A stretch of 64,000 nt of DNA from Melastoma dodecandrum. Lineage: Eukaryota; Streptophyta; Magnoliopsida; Myrtales; Melastomataceae. Position 1 is the stretch's first letter. Each line of letters starts with the position of its first letter. Shown in pieces: positions 1 through 12,013 of this stretch. Both the position numbers and the translations under genes were made by a program. Below the pieces are notes generated by a model, which was not told where the DNA came from, searched no databases, and worked only from the letters and a program-made list of their open reading frames with translations. Location of the stretch: the NCBI GenBank assembly GCA_029817715.1, contig JARUPY010000534.1, forward strand, positions 374,501 to 438,500, read 5' to 3'.

Positions 1-1681
1 TTTGTTTTCCTTCTTGTGGGGTTTTTCAAACGGGAGGAGGTGGTGGTGGTGTTGGTGAGGTGATGGATGGATGGCATTATGTTTTGTCCTCTTGATAGAT
101 TGTAATAGCCTTGACCAGTCAAAAGCAGACAAGACGATCGAGGAATAGGAGGATGCTTTTGTCCCCACACACACATTCAAATCAGTGATTGTACCTGCCT
201 GCCATAATAATCTCTGCAACAAAAATAAGGAAAAAGAAAAAGGGTATTGATGGTATGGGGTGGGTGGGGTTTCTTTTATAACTTATGGTGTAATGAACTA
301 AAGTAGAGACAAGCGGTTGTGATTGTCCATATGAACAAGGAAAGCACCTCCTCCTCCTCCTAGATGGTGACACTTGCATTAATAATCCCCCTCCCCCCCC
401 GCCCACCACACACACTTTACCTATAACGTTGTGCCGACAAACGACTCCAATCCCCCCTTCCCGACACACCAGAATAATCGTCCTCGGATCTCTTGTCCTT
501 TTGTTTGACTGACCGAAACACCAATTACCAACTCTCGTCCTCGGTTCTCCCCCCATCATCGCCAGGATTGATATAGCTTGAGAATCTCCAACAAAAACTA
601 AGCCAAATCCTCCCTCTCCTCGATTAATCCCCGTCTTAGGCTAACTAACGCTCGGAGAGAGGGACGGTTTAGCCGTCGGCCCACGGAGACTTACCACGCT
701 GTAATCCCGGGATCACTCCTAACTTGGAACGATGAAGCGAGTGACAGGGATCATAGCAAGCAATCAAGCTATGGAGATTTTCATATCTTCTCTTTTTGAA
801 ACGCTTTTTAGTCATAAATTTAAAATAATGATTTGTAATTTCATTATAGAACGAATGGTAAACATGAATTAATCTAAGGCCGTGTTTGATTGCGAGGAAA
901 AAGGAGTTCCCTTGTCATCCAAATTTTCTCAGAATCTCCAAACAAAGCCCATATGCACCACCTAGTCCTATTCCCTAAACAAACACCGGACATTGCAATA
1001 GCTTTAACTTTGTCTCCCCCTCCATGGATCGAATCATGGATTAACGAGATTGAAATAGGGTCGTGTTTGTTAGGTTGGGGACCCATTTGAACTCTATCTC
1101 AATCGCCTCTTCCAAAGCAACCGGGGCTCCCACCAAGTCTGAAAAGAAGGAAACCGTTAATTGGGAATTGGAAAGGAATGGAATGGAATCCTTCTCTTTT
1201 CTTACCCCTCCCCCCAGCTCAACTAATCCAATCCAATCTTTTTCTCTCTTCCCTACACATAACCCCACAAAACAAGGCTAATCATTACAGCGACCGATCG
1301 TTTATTCAAACTTTGTCATATAAAGATTAAAAAGTTAAATTACGTTAATAAAACGAAAATTGAGCTCGATAAGTTTGTACCTTACTTTTTCTCCAAGATT
1401 CAACCATTATATATTCAGCCGAATGGCTCCAACCCCATACTCAGTCACCCTCAACTTCCATTTCTTTCTTTCCCTTCTCTCTCTCTCTCTCCCCGTCTCT
1501 GCCTCCATTGCTTACACCGAAGCCCACATTTTGATCCCAAGATACTAAGCGACCTGTATCAGGTCCGGACAACCTCCGAAGTCGTTTGATTTTTTTCTTT
1601 TAGTTTGATGGGCGAGAGTTGAAGTGATCGGTGTTCGTGTTTTTTTTTTAATTTCTGGGTGTCAGATAAGTGTAGGAGAAT
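1..1681. other. 5' intergenic/upstream region of the DOF gene
   Basis: No convincing gene is seen. Open frames here are short and do not resemble proteins. The stretch contains CT-rich DNA (about 1465-1500), typical of plant 5' leaders, and a TATA-like TATAAAG near 1319. The last 100-200 bases before 1682 are probably leader of the DOF gene. An upstream coding exon, which some DOF genes have, cannot be excluded. Confidence 0.5.
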
Positions 1682-2527
1682 ATGGCCAGCCAGTCCCTAG
1701 AGAGCATACTTGTTGGAGCGAAGGCAGCACAGCCGCGGCAAGGGCAGGAGCCGAGGAAGCCGAGGTTGCAGCCTGAGCAGTCCCTCAAGTGCCCTAGGTG
1801 TGATTCCATCAACACCAAGTTCTGTTATTACAACAACTACAGCCTCTCCCAGCCCAGGTACTTCTGCAAGTCGTGCCGCCGGTATTGGACCAAGGGCGGG
1901 ACCCTTCGTAACGTCCCTGTAGGCGGCGGCTGCCGCAAGAACAAGAGGGCATCGTCCTCGAGGTGGAACCCAGACTCGCAGCTCGTCAGCCAGGTCGCAG
2001 ATGGCACTCTTGGGGGACTGGTCAATGCGTTTGACTCGAGCGACCTGGCACTCGCCTTTGCCAGACTCCAGAAGCAAGGCGCTGTCTCCGCCACCACCAC
2101 CGATAACAACAGCAACAACAACAATGGGCTGCAACAGTTTGGTCTAGAAGACCAAGGACTCGACCCGGGAAACTACAATGTCGGGGTCCCGAGACCAGGG
2201 CTTCTCGATTCGATCGGGAGCGGGATCTTCGAGACCGACAGCATGAACCCCAGCCCGAACTTCTACTTCGGGCTGGGGAACACCAACTCTGGCGGGGAGG
2301 TCGAGTACGATCACGTGTTGTCAATGCAGCAGGAGCTTTCCTCAGGCGAAAACATGATGTTGTTCGGGTTCCCGTGGCCGATCAACGGCAACGGAAACTG
2401 CATGAATGAGGGAATCACGAACATCAGAGGAGAGGTCGTAGATTCAGGAAGATCATCGGTGAGCTGGAACAGTGGACTCAACTCGCCGTGGCATCACGGC
2501 CTCCTGAACACGAGTCCTCTAATGTAG
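1682..2527 (+). CDS. DOF-type zinc-finger transcription factor
   Basis: This is a plant-specific DOF transcription factor that would bind AAAG-core DNA in the nucleus. The single open frame gives 281 residues. The DOF finger lies at about residues 35-90, with the C-x2-C-x21-C-x2-C arrangement (Cys37, Cys40, Cys62, Cys65), the [17 protein letters not shown] core and the basic tail ending GGGCRKNKR. The rest is Ser/Asn/Gly-rich, with an Asn run near residues 141-147, as is usual for the variable activation region. The start [10 protein letters not shown] is the first ATG of the frame, preceded by a purine-rich context. The protein resembles the DOF2.1/DOF1.7-like group, but the exact subgroup is not certain. 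No intron is needed inside this frame. The gene stands alone, with 2.4 kb of non-coding DNA downstream. Confidence 0.93.
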   Translation: MASQSLESILVGAKAAQPRQGQEPRKPRLQPEQSLKCPRCDSINTKFCYYNNYSLSQPRYFCKSCRRYWTKGGTLRNVPVGGGCRKNKRASSSRWNPDSQLVSQVADGTLGGLVNAFDSSDLALAFARLQKQGAVSATTTDNNSNNNNGLQQFGLEDQGLDPGNYNVGVPRPGLLDSIGSGIFETDSMNPSPNFYFGLGNTNSGGEVEYDHVLSMQQELSSGENMMLFGFPWPINGNGNCMNEGITNIRGEVVDSGRSSVSWNSGLNSPWHHGLLNTSPLM

Positions 2528-4987
2528 AACTAGTGGGTGGGTTTGGGTTTCTTCTGTCGATGTTTCCCTTCTCTTTTTCTGGGGAAGATGAGGGTTTAAA
2601 AATTTGTTAAGTCAATCTCAACCCCGATGGAATTTCAAACTCGGGTATTTGCCTATTTTAATCATTGTTTTGTTCGCTAATCCCTAATCACATTGCAGAT
2701 CAATGTTTGTCGGTTCGGTACTGAGTTCAAGGGTTTCAAACTAAAGCTGTTGGATTAGAAGTAATCACGGGACTCAAATCTCTCTCACAAAATGTCTGAG
2801 ACAAAACTAAGTGGAACTTCCTCTGCTGTTTTCCAACTAACCGAGGAGGGAAGATTGCGGGTGTGTGTGAACAGAGAGAGCTTTCGGACACTCTGGTACG
2901 AACTTGTCTGAAAAGATCCACAGCCGCCTTAATTAATATCCTTCTGACTGGGTTGGTTTACCTAGAAATCCTGTCATGATTCGCACACTTTGTTGATTTA
3001 AGATAGATTATATAATAGTGGAATAATTAGCCTCTAATGGGGGCTGACACGGCTGGATTTTCTCTTGATTCGTATTGGGAATTTTCGACGGTTGTTGGCG
3101 TGGCAAATGGTCGCCGTCGCCGACTTTAAGGACTTGGAGGTGAAGGGGTTGGTGATCGGATCAGACAGAATCTCGCAGGAGCGTGGCACGGCAGACAACA
3201 CGACCAGGATGCCCAGAAAGAATTTGGACAGACATTGCTGAGTTTTTTTTTTCGTTTTTCATGGGAAGAAAAGAATGTCGGGCGTGTCAAAAAAATAAAA
3301 ATAATGTCGGGAGAAAGGGACAGACTCACACTGCTCATTCCTTTTGACTAGAAATTGGTCGGGGTGGGAATCAAATTCCTCCCTCTCCCCACAAACAACT
3401 TATTCCTGTTCTAACTGCGCCCCATGCTGTGGGCTTTCCCCGATTTTTAGTGTCTATCGACGATGGATCCGATCGATCATCGACAATTCAGTCTTATGGG
3501 CCGGATTGATTTCTTGCATTTGCTTTGTGTTGGTCAAATGTCGAGCATCAAACTTCCTGTCCTGCCGAAGGAGATCTGCTTGTTCTAGCAAATTCTATTC
3601 GCCAAACCGATCACTTATGCTTTGAACTACTCCTCGCGGTGGAGAGGGTAATAAGGTGAGCTTTCCCTCTACAGGTTAAGAAATGTCTGCTCTTGCGGAT
3701 TTGCTAGCTGTTTCTAATCAAAAGCTCTAGTCTCCCAACATCTCGCTGCTGCTTCTCGGATTCCAAATCAAAATTCGCTCTTCCCCCTCGCAATGTCCCC
3801 CACTCGGGAAGCTGTTTATTGGTTGGATTTGCACGAGCAAGAGTTAAGAAGAGACCGCCTACGATGCCCGACAAGGAAAACGACCCGCTCCTGATGTTGG
3901 AAACAGACAGCGTAAACCTTGGCGGGAACATGACGTTGTTCTTGTTTTTCATGTTCAGAAGGTTGGGTTTGGTGCTTTTAAAATAACGTTGGGAAAGAGT
4001 TTGACAAACTCTCAATTCTCATTAGGCAAGAAATTAAGTCGGGGTGGTGGATTCTCTTTTCCTTATCATGCGTTTGCTAGAATATACATATTAATTTTGA
4101 CGAATGGGAATCGACCACGCTTGATCCAGCCAATCCAATCAATCTCAAGAGTTTGGCATGTTTCGATGTGGTCTCAATCTCAACCCCCACAGGGGAAGAC
4201 ATAATTAGGCATTCAGTCATGAGTACCTGGGTAGACTTCTTCTCTTCAATCTCCATTTAACGCGTCATTTAATTTGACCAACACATTCTTTTCATTCCCG
4301 AAAGATATAAAAATATGGTGTAGTTCATGTATAGATATAGAGGGACAATGTAGGGGGTGTAAACTAGTCGAGTTACCCAAACCCCCCCATTTACTTTGGA
4401 AAAATCCTCCGACTACTCTGACTTAAGGCCATATACTTAATTTGTATAAAGGATGGAGGTGGAGAAAGGCTCCCCAATATTGACAACGACCCACTCGGGC
4501 GATTCGATTCAAACAAGAAATAATTTTTTTTTAAGAAAAACAATTTTAATTTTTAACTATAGAAAAGTTAGGTAGAAAGGAAATAGCGAGACTGCCCCCA
4601 AACCCACACCCCCCCCCCCCCCCCCCCAAAAAAAAAATAATAATAATAATAACAAACGCCATCTCCTATCAACAGCAAAGCAACCAACAGAGTTCTCGGA
4701 GTTTCAACTGATGATGATGATGTTATTAATCTCTTTGAGTTCTCCTGCCTGCAGACACAGACACGAATTGTTGTTACCTGTTGTGTCTTCTGGTGTTGGT
4801 CCTGGTCCTTTTGTTTGACGTTTGTTCCGCTCCCTTTCCTTCCTTACTCCTTTAACCTCACTCGGCCTCTTCTCCTCCGCCGCTTCCCCACCCACGCGAT
4901 CACGATCGTTCTTTCCATCCCCATCCCCACCCCACCCCCTACCGATCCGTCCCCAGATCTGCTTGATTCGGTGGGAGATCCTCGCGG
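2528..4987. other. Intergenic region between DOF and ALKBH10-like genes
   Basis: No supported gene. Short open frames on both strands lack family resemblance. The region contains a 19-C run followed by 10 A and TAA repeats (4609-4650). From about 4680 the sequence is CT-rich and probably becomes promoter and 5' leader of the ALKBH10-like gene. Confidence 0.5.
4609..4650. repeat. C19-A10-(TAA)n composite simple repeat
   Basis: The run is 19 C (4609-4627), then 10 A (4628-4637), then TAA repeats. The opposite strand would be G-rich. A similar C20-A14 tract is at 25553-25586. Confidence 0.9.
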
Positions 4988-7900
4988 ATGGCAATGCCGG
5001 GCCCTCCCGATGCCAAGGACAGGCCCCCTTCCGCCGCCGCTCCGCCTAGCCCGAACCTCCACTCCCTTCATCCTCAGCCTCACCCGAGGCCCCTGCCCCC
5101 ACAGTCGTACTACCTAGACGAGAGGGATGGGCTCATATCCTGGCTCAGGGGGGAGTTTGCCGCCGCCAACGCCATCATCGACTCCCTCTTGAACCACCTC
5201 CACTCCATCGGCAATCCAGGGGAGTACGACGCCGTCCTCGGCAGTATTAGTCAGAGGAGGTGCAATTGGACCAGTATGTTGTATATGCAGCAGTATTTCC
5301 CGATTTCTGACGTGGTCTACGCTTTGAAGCATGCTGCTTGGCGGAGACAGCAGCAGCCGCAGCAACAGGCTTACACGAGTAATAACAGTAGGAAGGAGTA
5401 TAGGAGAGGGAACTTCAACCACAACCATTATCACAACAACAATCATAGTAACAATCATAATCACGCTAATAACACTAGTGGTCATAACTTAGGGTCAGGT
5501 AGGGTCAAGGAGGGCGTGAGTCCGAGGTCCGTGGAGAGACGGACCGAGCCCGGCTGCAAGGATGAGGATGTGAAGGGATTCGATGGGGATGGCGTGGGGG
5601 AAGAGGAGAAAGGTAATGGTGGTCAAATTCTCCATGTATGTGGGTTTTGCATTTTTCTCGTTTCCTTGTCAAAGTGGGATTCTTGTTTTGGAAAATTTCT
5701 TTGAGTAGGAGATGAGATGACAAAACACAAAACGTGTTAATTGTGTTGTGAGGAAAGGGATTTGATTTGCTGTTCTTATTATTCATCTGTTTGGGATAAA
5801 TGTTGGAGCTGTTTTCAAGCACGCTACCATGAGAAGATTTCCTTCCTAAATTGCCATGCTTTCTTACTTAGTCCCCTTTCAGAATTTTGTGGATAACTGA
5901 ATTCTGATGGGAAGATTAGCCAGCCTTTGGAGATAAGCATTAAGTCGTATTGTGTTGGTAGTAAAACTTCTGGATGGTGATCCCAGGGGGTGTCCAAGGA
6001 CAAACATTTCTTTTTCCGGGCAGACCATGTGCATGTCGATTTGGAGTTGATTCTGATTAGCACTAATGAACAACTTAGCTTTTGATCTTTCTCTGGTCAG
6101 GTGTCGCACCAAAAGCCCGAGCAGATCCTACCTCGAAGAATTCTGAGGTTGTCGGTGAAAATGCATGTGATGGCTCCAAGTCTGAATCCGATAAAAGCGA
6201 AGGATGTGTATCGACGCCCAATGGTACTTTTTTTTTCAATTATTTCTATTGATTCTTCTGTAGGCATTTCATATTGTTTATGACAGATTTTTTTGGAGGT
6301 TCGCTCCACATTTCTACCCCTATGTAACTGTTTCTGAGAGTTTTTGAATTCGAACTTGGAGATTTCATGAAAAATGGGCTTATACTATATTGATCAGTGA
6401 TTATTCATGTGGGTGCAGAGCAAAATCAGAAGGGGAAGCGGAGTGTAAGTGGGGTTCCCAGAACATTTCTTGCAAACGAGTTGATTGATGGAAGAACGGT
6501 AGCTTCATTTATGACTATGCTCAATTTTCTTTTGATGTCCTGGGAACTGTAGTTTCTCCAACACAAACTTGAAGCAACTATCTGTTTTGCTAACTTGTTG
6601 TAAAAACTATAATCAGGTAAATACAGTCGAGGGACTTAAGTTATATGATCTATTGGATGATACCGAAGTGAGAAAGCTTCATTCCTTGGCAAATGATTTG
6701 AGAGCGGCAGGGAAAAGAGGTCAATTTCAAGGCAAGTGTAGATGAGGGGTTTTCCCTGTAATCTTTTATTGTCAATGACTTGTAACTCCTAGCTACGAGA
6801 GATCACTGCTTAATCTGGTGTTTGAAGAAAGCTCGTGCTTTGCTTACTTTAGCTATTATCAAAGTGAGAGTGAATTTGAAGGTTATCTTTAACTTCCTGG
6901 TAAACACGTGATTTGACTGGAGCCTTCTAATGTCGGGATTGTGATCCATTTCAAGCCTTTGTTTCTACAGCATTCTACATGTCTACCTATGAATATTTAA
7001 CTTCCTCCAAGTGCCACCAGTACTTGCTAATACCTAGTTATGTGTGGTTCTTTAATATTGCATTTCTCTCAGACTTTTCGTGTCTAGAAACAGGTCAAAC
7101 ATATGTAGCTTCAAAAAGACCCATGAAGGGGCATGGGCGAGAAATGATTCAGCTCGGTGTTCCGGTCAATGATTCACTTCCTGAAGTCGAAAGTGTTGGG
7201 ATTCATAAAGGCAGGTCGTCGTTCCTTTGGTTCTCGTGAAAGTCTCGCATGTAGAATTTTATGGACCTTCTGGAGTCCTTGTTACTTAGGAAGGTAGAAA
7301 CAAAATAACCGTATGCTGGCATCTGGAAGTTAAACAAATCTAATATGAAATATCACGTGTTGCTACATCCATCTCATTCTTATGGTTGGAAAAACGTGTT
7401 GAAGAGAGCTGGACAGAATCATTGGAGCTTATAACTCATGCTTGTTTTCTCTTTTGTCTTTCATTTTTGTGCAAGCAGCAAGCTAACTTTCTGGGATTAG
7501 ACAAAGAAAATTTTGTTCCTGCCAGGTCTTCCATTCTCTGCTAACCTCTTGTTACGTAAATCTGTGCAGATAGGAAAATAGAATCCATACCTGCCTTATT
7601 GCAAGACATCATCGATCGGCTTCTTAGGATGCAAACCATGACAGTAAAGCCAGATTCTTGCACTATTGATTTCTACTACGAGGTCTGAATTACTGACGCC
7701 CATTGTTGTTGGTTGTTTATTAAGTCTTGTTGCTTGCTTTGAGGCATGTATTGGTTGTCTCAAATCTGCTTCCTGTTTAGGGTGATCATTCCCACCCCTA
7801 TTCGTGGCCGCATTGGTACGGGCGTCCAATCTGCATGCTTTCCCTAACAGAATGTGACATGAGTTTCGGCAAAACCTTCACGATCAACCACCCTGGAGAT

Positions 7901-8722
7901 TTTAGAGGTGCACTCAACCTGTCACTCCTGCCAGGGTAGATTTCGATTTTCCTACCTTCTCTCGATGCTTTCCTTTGATTTTCAATATTTCATGGGTTTG
8001 ACTGGTCTAGATCCTGGATTAATTTGCCTATTGATGATCTCTTTAGGTCCCTGTTGGTAATGCAAGGACTGGCTGCAGATCTCGCCAAACATGCCATCCC
8101 TCCCATGCGCAAGCAGCGGATACTTGTCACCTTCACAAAATGTCAACCGAGGAAGTTGATACCTGGTGATGTCCGTGTTCCTGGTCCTACGCCTACAGTT
8201 GTTCAACCTCCTCAATGGGGCCCGCCGATTCCACGTCCTCCCAACCACGTTCCCCATCCCACTGCCTCAAAGCATTTTCCCCCAGTTCCTGGGACAACCG
8301 GTGCTCTGCCAGCACCAGCTATTCACCCGCAAATCTCAGTAACAAATGGCATGCCTACCCTTTTTGTTCCACCCCCGGTGGTGCCGGCGTTACCATTCCC
8401 CGGTCCAGTGGCAATCCCAGCTCCCCCAAGTGGATGGTCGGCAGTGTCGCCACGGCATCCGCCCCCACCTCACCTCCCTGCCCCGGGGACAGGGGTGTTT
8501 CTTCCCCCACAAGGTTCTGGCAGTCCACCTTCACCGGAACAGTCATCTGGGGAGCAGAATCTCAGTTCCAGCTTTTCCCCTAACGGGAAACAAGCTGACA
8601 TGAGAAAAGGAAGGCCTGAGGCGAACGGAGGCGTTCATGGGCCTAAGGATGCCAAGAATGATGAGAAGCACGAGGGCAAGGATAATCATAAGGTGGCAGG
8701 TAAGCAGAATGGCATGGTCTAA
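4988..8722 (+). CDS. ALKBH10B-like: ALKBH10-type 2-oxoglutarate/Fe(II) dioxygenase (putative m6A mRNA demethylase)
   Basis: The family removes N6-methyladenosine from mRNA; Arabidopsis ALKBH10B acts in flowering. Eight exons: 4988-5612, 6101-6223, 6419-6498, 6617-6731, 7094-7210, 7570-7682, 7781-7935, 8047-8722, giving 667 residues. The N-terminal block has [21 protein letters not shown] and [13 protein letters not shown], family signatures. A His/Asn-rich tract follows (about residues 140-165). The dioxygenase core contains [15 protein letters not shown], then GDHSHP (His394, His396), and the distal [12 protein letters not shown] (His458, Arg464, Arg467), the expected iron and 2-oxoglutarate ligand region. 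The C-terminus is a long Pro-rich tail. Intron 4 uses a GC donor (AAG|GCAAGT). Intron 5 is ambiguous: a GC donor at 7211 with acceptor ending 7569, or a GT donor at 7215 with acceptor ending 7573; both keep the frame. The family is sure; exact exon ends are fairly sure. Confidence 0.9.
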
Positions 8723-9471
8723 ATCGGAAAGTCGAGATTCAGACGGTTCTAGTACGTTGCGAAGTGCAGAGAGCAGCCGGAATCGGGGAGGCGCAAGGAA
8801 GTTTAACTTTCTCCGGGAGCTCAAGGAGTAGAAGGGAGAAGAAAAATGAACATTGCTTTCTTGCTCTCCTTTGCAGAGTCTTTTTTATGCTTCTTTGTGA
8901 CAATACGAAGAGAGAGATGTTTAGGAAATTTGTAAGGAATTCGTTTTACCATTTACAAGTTATCTGGAGGGCGGATGGAGAGGGGCAAATGCAATGGGCC
9001 ATAAGGCCCATGTAATGATCTTTAATGGGCTGGGTCATTTACTGGGCTTGATATCCTTCCTCAGCACGTGTCGCATTTCACCATCAAATCCAAAGTGGAT
9101 GAGGATGGGAGGAGGAAGGTGAGACGGTGGCGCTTGTTCCCTTCAGCGATGGATAATTAGAATTACCATTTTACCCTGCTCAAGATAATAATAATAATGT
9201 AGTAAAACAGACAACATATTATTCTTCTTCTACGTCCGTCTGTTGTCTCACTCTGGAGTATCATGTAACGCTGTTGTTTGTTCGGAGTTGCCAACGCTGC
9301 AATAACTCTCCCGAACACACCTGCATGGTTGACACCTGCCCACCGGCCATCCTCATCCCCCCCCCCAACCTTCGTCTTCCTTGTTTTAAACTCTCCGCCA
9401 TCTCCACTCTTTTACGTCCCAAGGAAGGCCAAGACTGTCCCCGCAACTTGCTCCATATTCGACCTGTCATC
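8723..9471. other. ALKBH10-like 3' region and vicilin promoter
   Basis: No gene seen. The left part is likely 3' UTR of the ALKBH10-like gene. A cluster of TGGGCC/GGCCCA/TGGGCT motifs sits at 8994-9049. The right part is upstream of the vicilin gene and carries a CACGTGTC element (9065-9072) and a TGCATG element (9322-9327). Confidence 0.5.
9065..9072 (+). promoter_or_regulatory. G-box/ABRE-like element upstream of vicilin gene
   Basis: CACGTGTC lies about 400 bp upstream of the vicilin start. Known seed-storage promoters combine such bZIP sites with RY (CATGCA) elements; a TGCATG is at 9322-9327. Function here is inferred. Confidence 0.4.
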
Positions 9472-11851
9472 ATGAGTGGGTCTAAGTTGAGCCTGGTGTT
9501 GTTCCTGCTTCTGCTGCTGTACGGGCTCGCGACTGCCGTGGAGGCCGTGAGGAAGAGGCAAGAACAAGCCCAGGGGGAGGGTTATGGGGAGAGGACTGGG
9601 AGAAAAGGGTATTACGGGGGCGATGAGGAAGAGGAGGAAGAGGACTGGTGGAGGGAGAGAGAGAGGGCGAGGGAGATGGAGAGGAGAGAGAGGCAGAGGA
9701 GGGAGTGGGAGAGGGAGCAGAGGGAGAGGGAGAGAGGCAGAGGCAGAAGGGAAGAAGAAGAAGAGGAAGAGGGGGAGGACTACTTCTTGCTTGGGAATAG
9801 GGAGAGGGTTTTCCAGACTGAAGCCGGGGAGATGAAGGTGGTGAAGAGCTTCGGCGGAGGCGGTAAGATCGTGGATAAGCCCATGCATATTGGGTTCATC
9901 ACCATGGAGCCTCAGACCCTCTTCATCCCTCAATACCTCGACTCCAACCTCATCCTCTTCGTCCGTCGAGGTGCTTCATTATCACCCCAATCTTGTTTTT
10001 TGGGGGGATCATGGCTCTTGAGATTGGTTATCATGCTTTGATATCACTTAACGATGCAGGGGATGCCAAACTCGGATTGATATACGAGGATGACCTGGTG
10101 GAAAGGCGCCTGAAGATCGGTGATATTTACCGAATCCCGGCTGGTTCTGCATTTTACCTTGTCAATGTTGGAGAAGGCCAGAGGCTTCACATCATCTGCA
10201 GCATTGATACCTCTGAGAGCTTGGGATTGAGAAATTTTCAGGTAAATGGAACGTTTGAGTCCTGCAAATTTTCAAGTAATTGAATGTCTGTACGAATCAT
10301 TTTGCGAACTAAGGTTGCCCAATTGTTTACAGTCTTTCTTCCTCGGAGGTGGAACCTACCCAGCCTCGGTCCTTAAAGGATTTGATCTTGAGACCCTGGC
10401 TACGGCATTTAATGTGAGCTCAATGAGAAATGGATTCGATCATCTGTTCATGATTCAGTTTGGGTGAGCCCGATTGAATCCTGCGGCCATGTTCTGTTGC
10501 AGGTCACGAGGGAAGAAGTGGGCGAATTCCTAACCGTGCAGCAGGAAGGTCCGGTCGTGTTCATCCCTGAGGCTGATGTACCAACTGTGTGGTCGAACTT
10601 CCTTGAGATGAAAGACGAGGAAAAGCTCCAATACCTGAAAGAAATAGTGGACTTGCACGGAGGGCAGTCGGAAGTAGAGGAAGATAAGCAAGGTGCTTGG
10701 TCATGGTGGAGCTTCTTGAAGTCCATCTTCAGAAATGACGGGAAGGATGGTCGGAAGAAGAGGGAGCAGGAGAGGGAGAGGGAAGAGCACGAGCATGAGG
10801 GGGAGAGAGAGGAGCGGCCAGTTGATCCGAGAGGTGACAGGCCTGGCCGAGGTGCAAGGGAGTGGGAGCGGGAGGGAGAGGAACGGCCTGTTGATCCAAG
10901 AGGTGATAGGCGTGGCCAAGGGGCGAGGGAGCGAGAGGGGGCAGAGCAGGAGCGAGAGGGGGAGAGCAAAGAGGGAGATCCAAGATGGGGGAGAGAAGAG
11001 CAGCCATACGACCCAAGAGGCGAGCGCAGAGGTGAGAGGGAAGAGCGGCCTCATGATCCCAGAGGTGATAGACCAGATGAACGACGGAGGGAGAGACGTG
11101 GAGAGCGTAGAGGGTGGAAATGGAGGACTGGTAAAGGTCCGGACTCGTACAACCTCTATGATCGCAAGCCGGATTTTAGGAACAACTATGGGTGGAGCGT
11201 TGCACTTCACGGGAAGGATTACGAGCCGCTCCATCATTCTGGCATCGGAGTGTATCTCGTCAACTTGACCGCGGTAATCCACGGGGATGGGAGATATGCT
11301 TTGGTCTCCTTTCATTCCCAAAGTAACCAGATGATGTTTTGATCTTGCAGGGAAGCATGATGGCACCACACGTCAACCCTACCGCGACGGAGTACGGAGT
11401 CATACTGAGAGGGACAGGAACAATACAGATTGGTTACCCGGACGGAACACCGGCAATGAACAAGCAGGTCCAGGAGGGGGACGTGTTCTGGGTCCCAAGG
11501 TACTTCCCCTTCTGTCAGATAGCTTCAAGGAGCGGACCCTTGGAGTTCTTCGGGTTCACCACCTCAGCCCATCGAAACAGGCCGCAGTTCCTGGCTGGTA
11601 GGAACTCCGTCTTCCAAACACTCAGGGGGCCCGAGCTTGCAACTGCATTTGGGTTTGGCAACATATCGGACATGGCGGACTTTCTGGATGCTCAGAGGGA
11701 GGCAGTAATACTACCCACGCCCTCAGCCGCACCGCCAGTAATCACGATGAGAAGCCGAGAGGAGAAGCCCCCGGAGGAGGACGTAAACGGCGCGGGGAGG
11801 ATCCGGAAGGCTGCGAAAGCTCTCGGGAAAGAGATGATGATGGGGTTTTAA
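9472..11851 (+). CDS. Vicilin-like (7S, bicupin) seed storage protein with Glu/Arg-rich linker
   Basis: A two-cupin seed protein that would enter the secretory route and be stored in protein vacuoles. Five exons: 9472-9970, 10060-10241, 10333-10413, 10503-11273, 11351-11851, giving 677 residues. A hydrophobic signal peptide (LSLVLFLLLLLYGLATAVEA) follows MSGSK, which is why this start was chosen; an in-frame ATG exists upstream at 9325. An acidic/basic ER-rich segment (about residues 45-100) precedes cupin 1, which contains DDLVERRLKIGDIYRIPAGS. A second ER-rich linker (about residues 334-464) holds four DPRG(D/E)R repeats. Cupin 2 contains MMAPHVNPTA and EGDVFWVPRYFPFCQIA. It resembles the Arabidopsis vicilin-like proteins At2g28490 and At2g18540. 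Some vicilins release antimicrobial peptides from such regions; that is not shown here. Confidence 0.93.
10790..11115 (+). repeat. Degenerate repeats coding the Glu/Arg-rich vicilin linker
   Basis: Four degenerate units encode a core read as ERP(V/H)DPRGDR or EQPYDPRGER, separated by (G)ARER-type spacers. The purine bias also leaves long antisense open frames that are shadows. Confidence 0.75.
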
Positions 11852-12013
11852 CTAATACGTCGTTAAGTCTTAGGTTGTTCGAAAGCGTTCGTTGGTTTTC
11901 ATGGATGTGGTGGTGTTCATAAGCGTTGGATCCTGAGTTTATTTTCTTGTAAGTAAAAAGACAATAATCAAGTAAAGCAAAATAAAGATTATCGAATTTC
12001 GATTCAGCAACTC

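Noticed and set aside
1697..2134. 145-codon minus-strand frame opposite the DOF gene
   Set aside because: Shadow of the conserved DOF coding frame; no protein similarity.
9412..9933. 173-codon minus-strand open frame opposite vicilin exon 1
   Set aside because: It is the complement of the purine-rich Glu/Arg segment and reads as Leu/Pro/Ser repeats; no start context or family.
10448..11369. Long antisense and alternative-frame open frames over the vicilin linker
   Set aside because: All arise from the biased GAG/AGG codons of the real exon.
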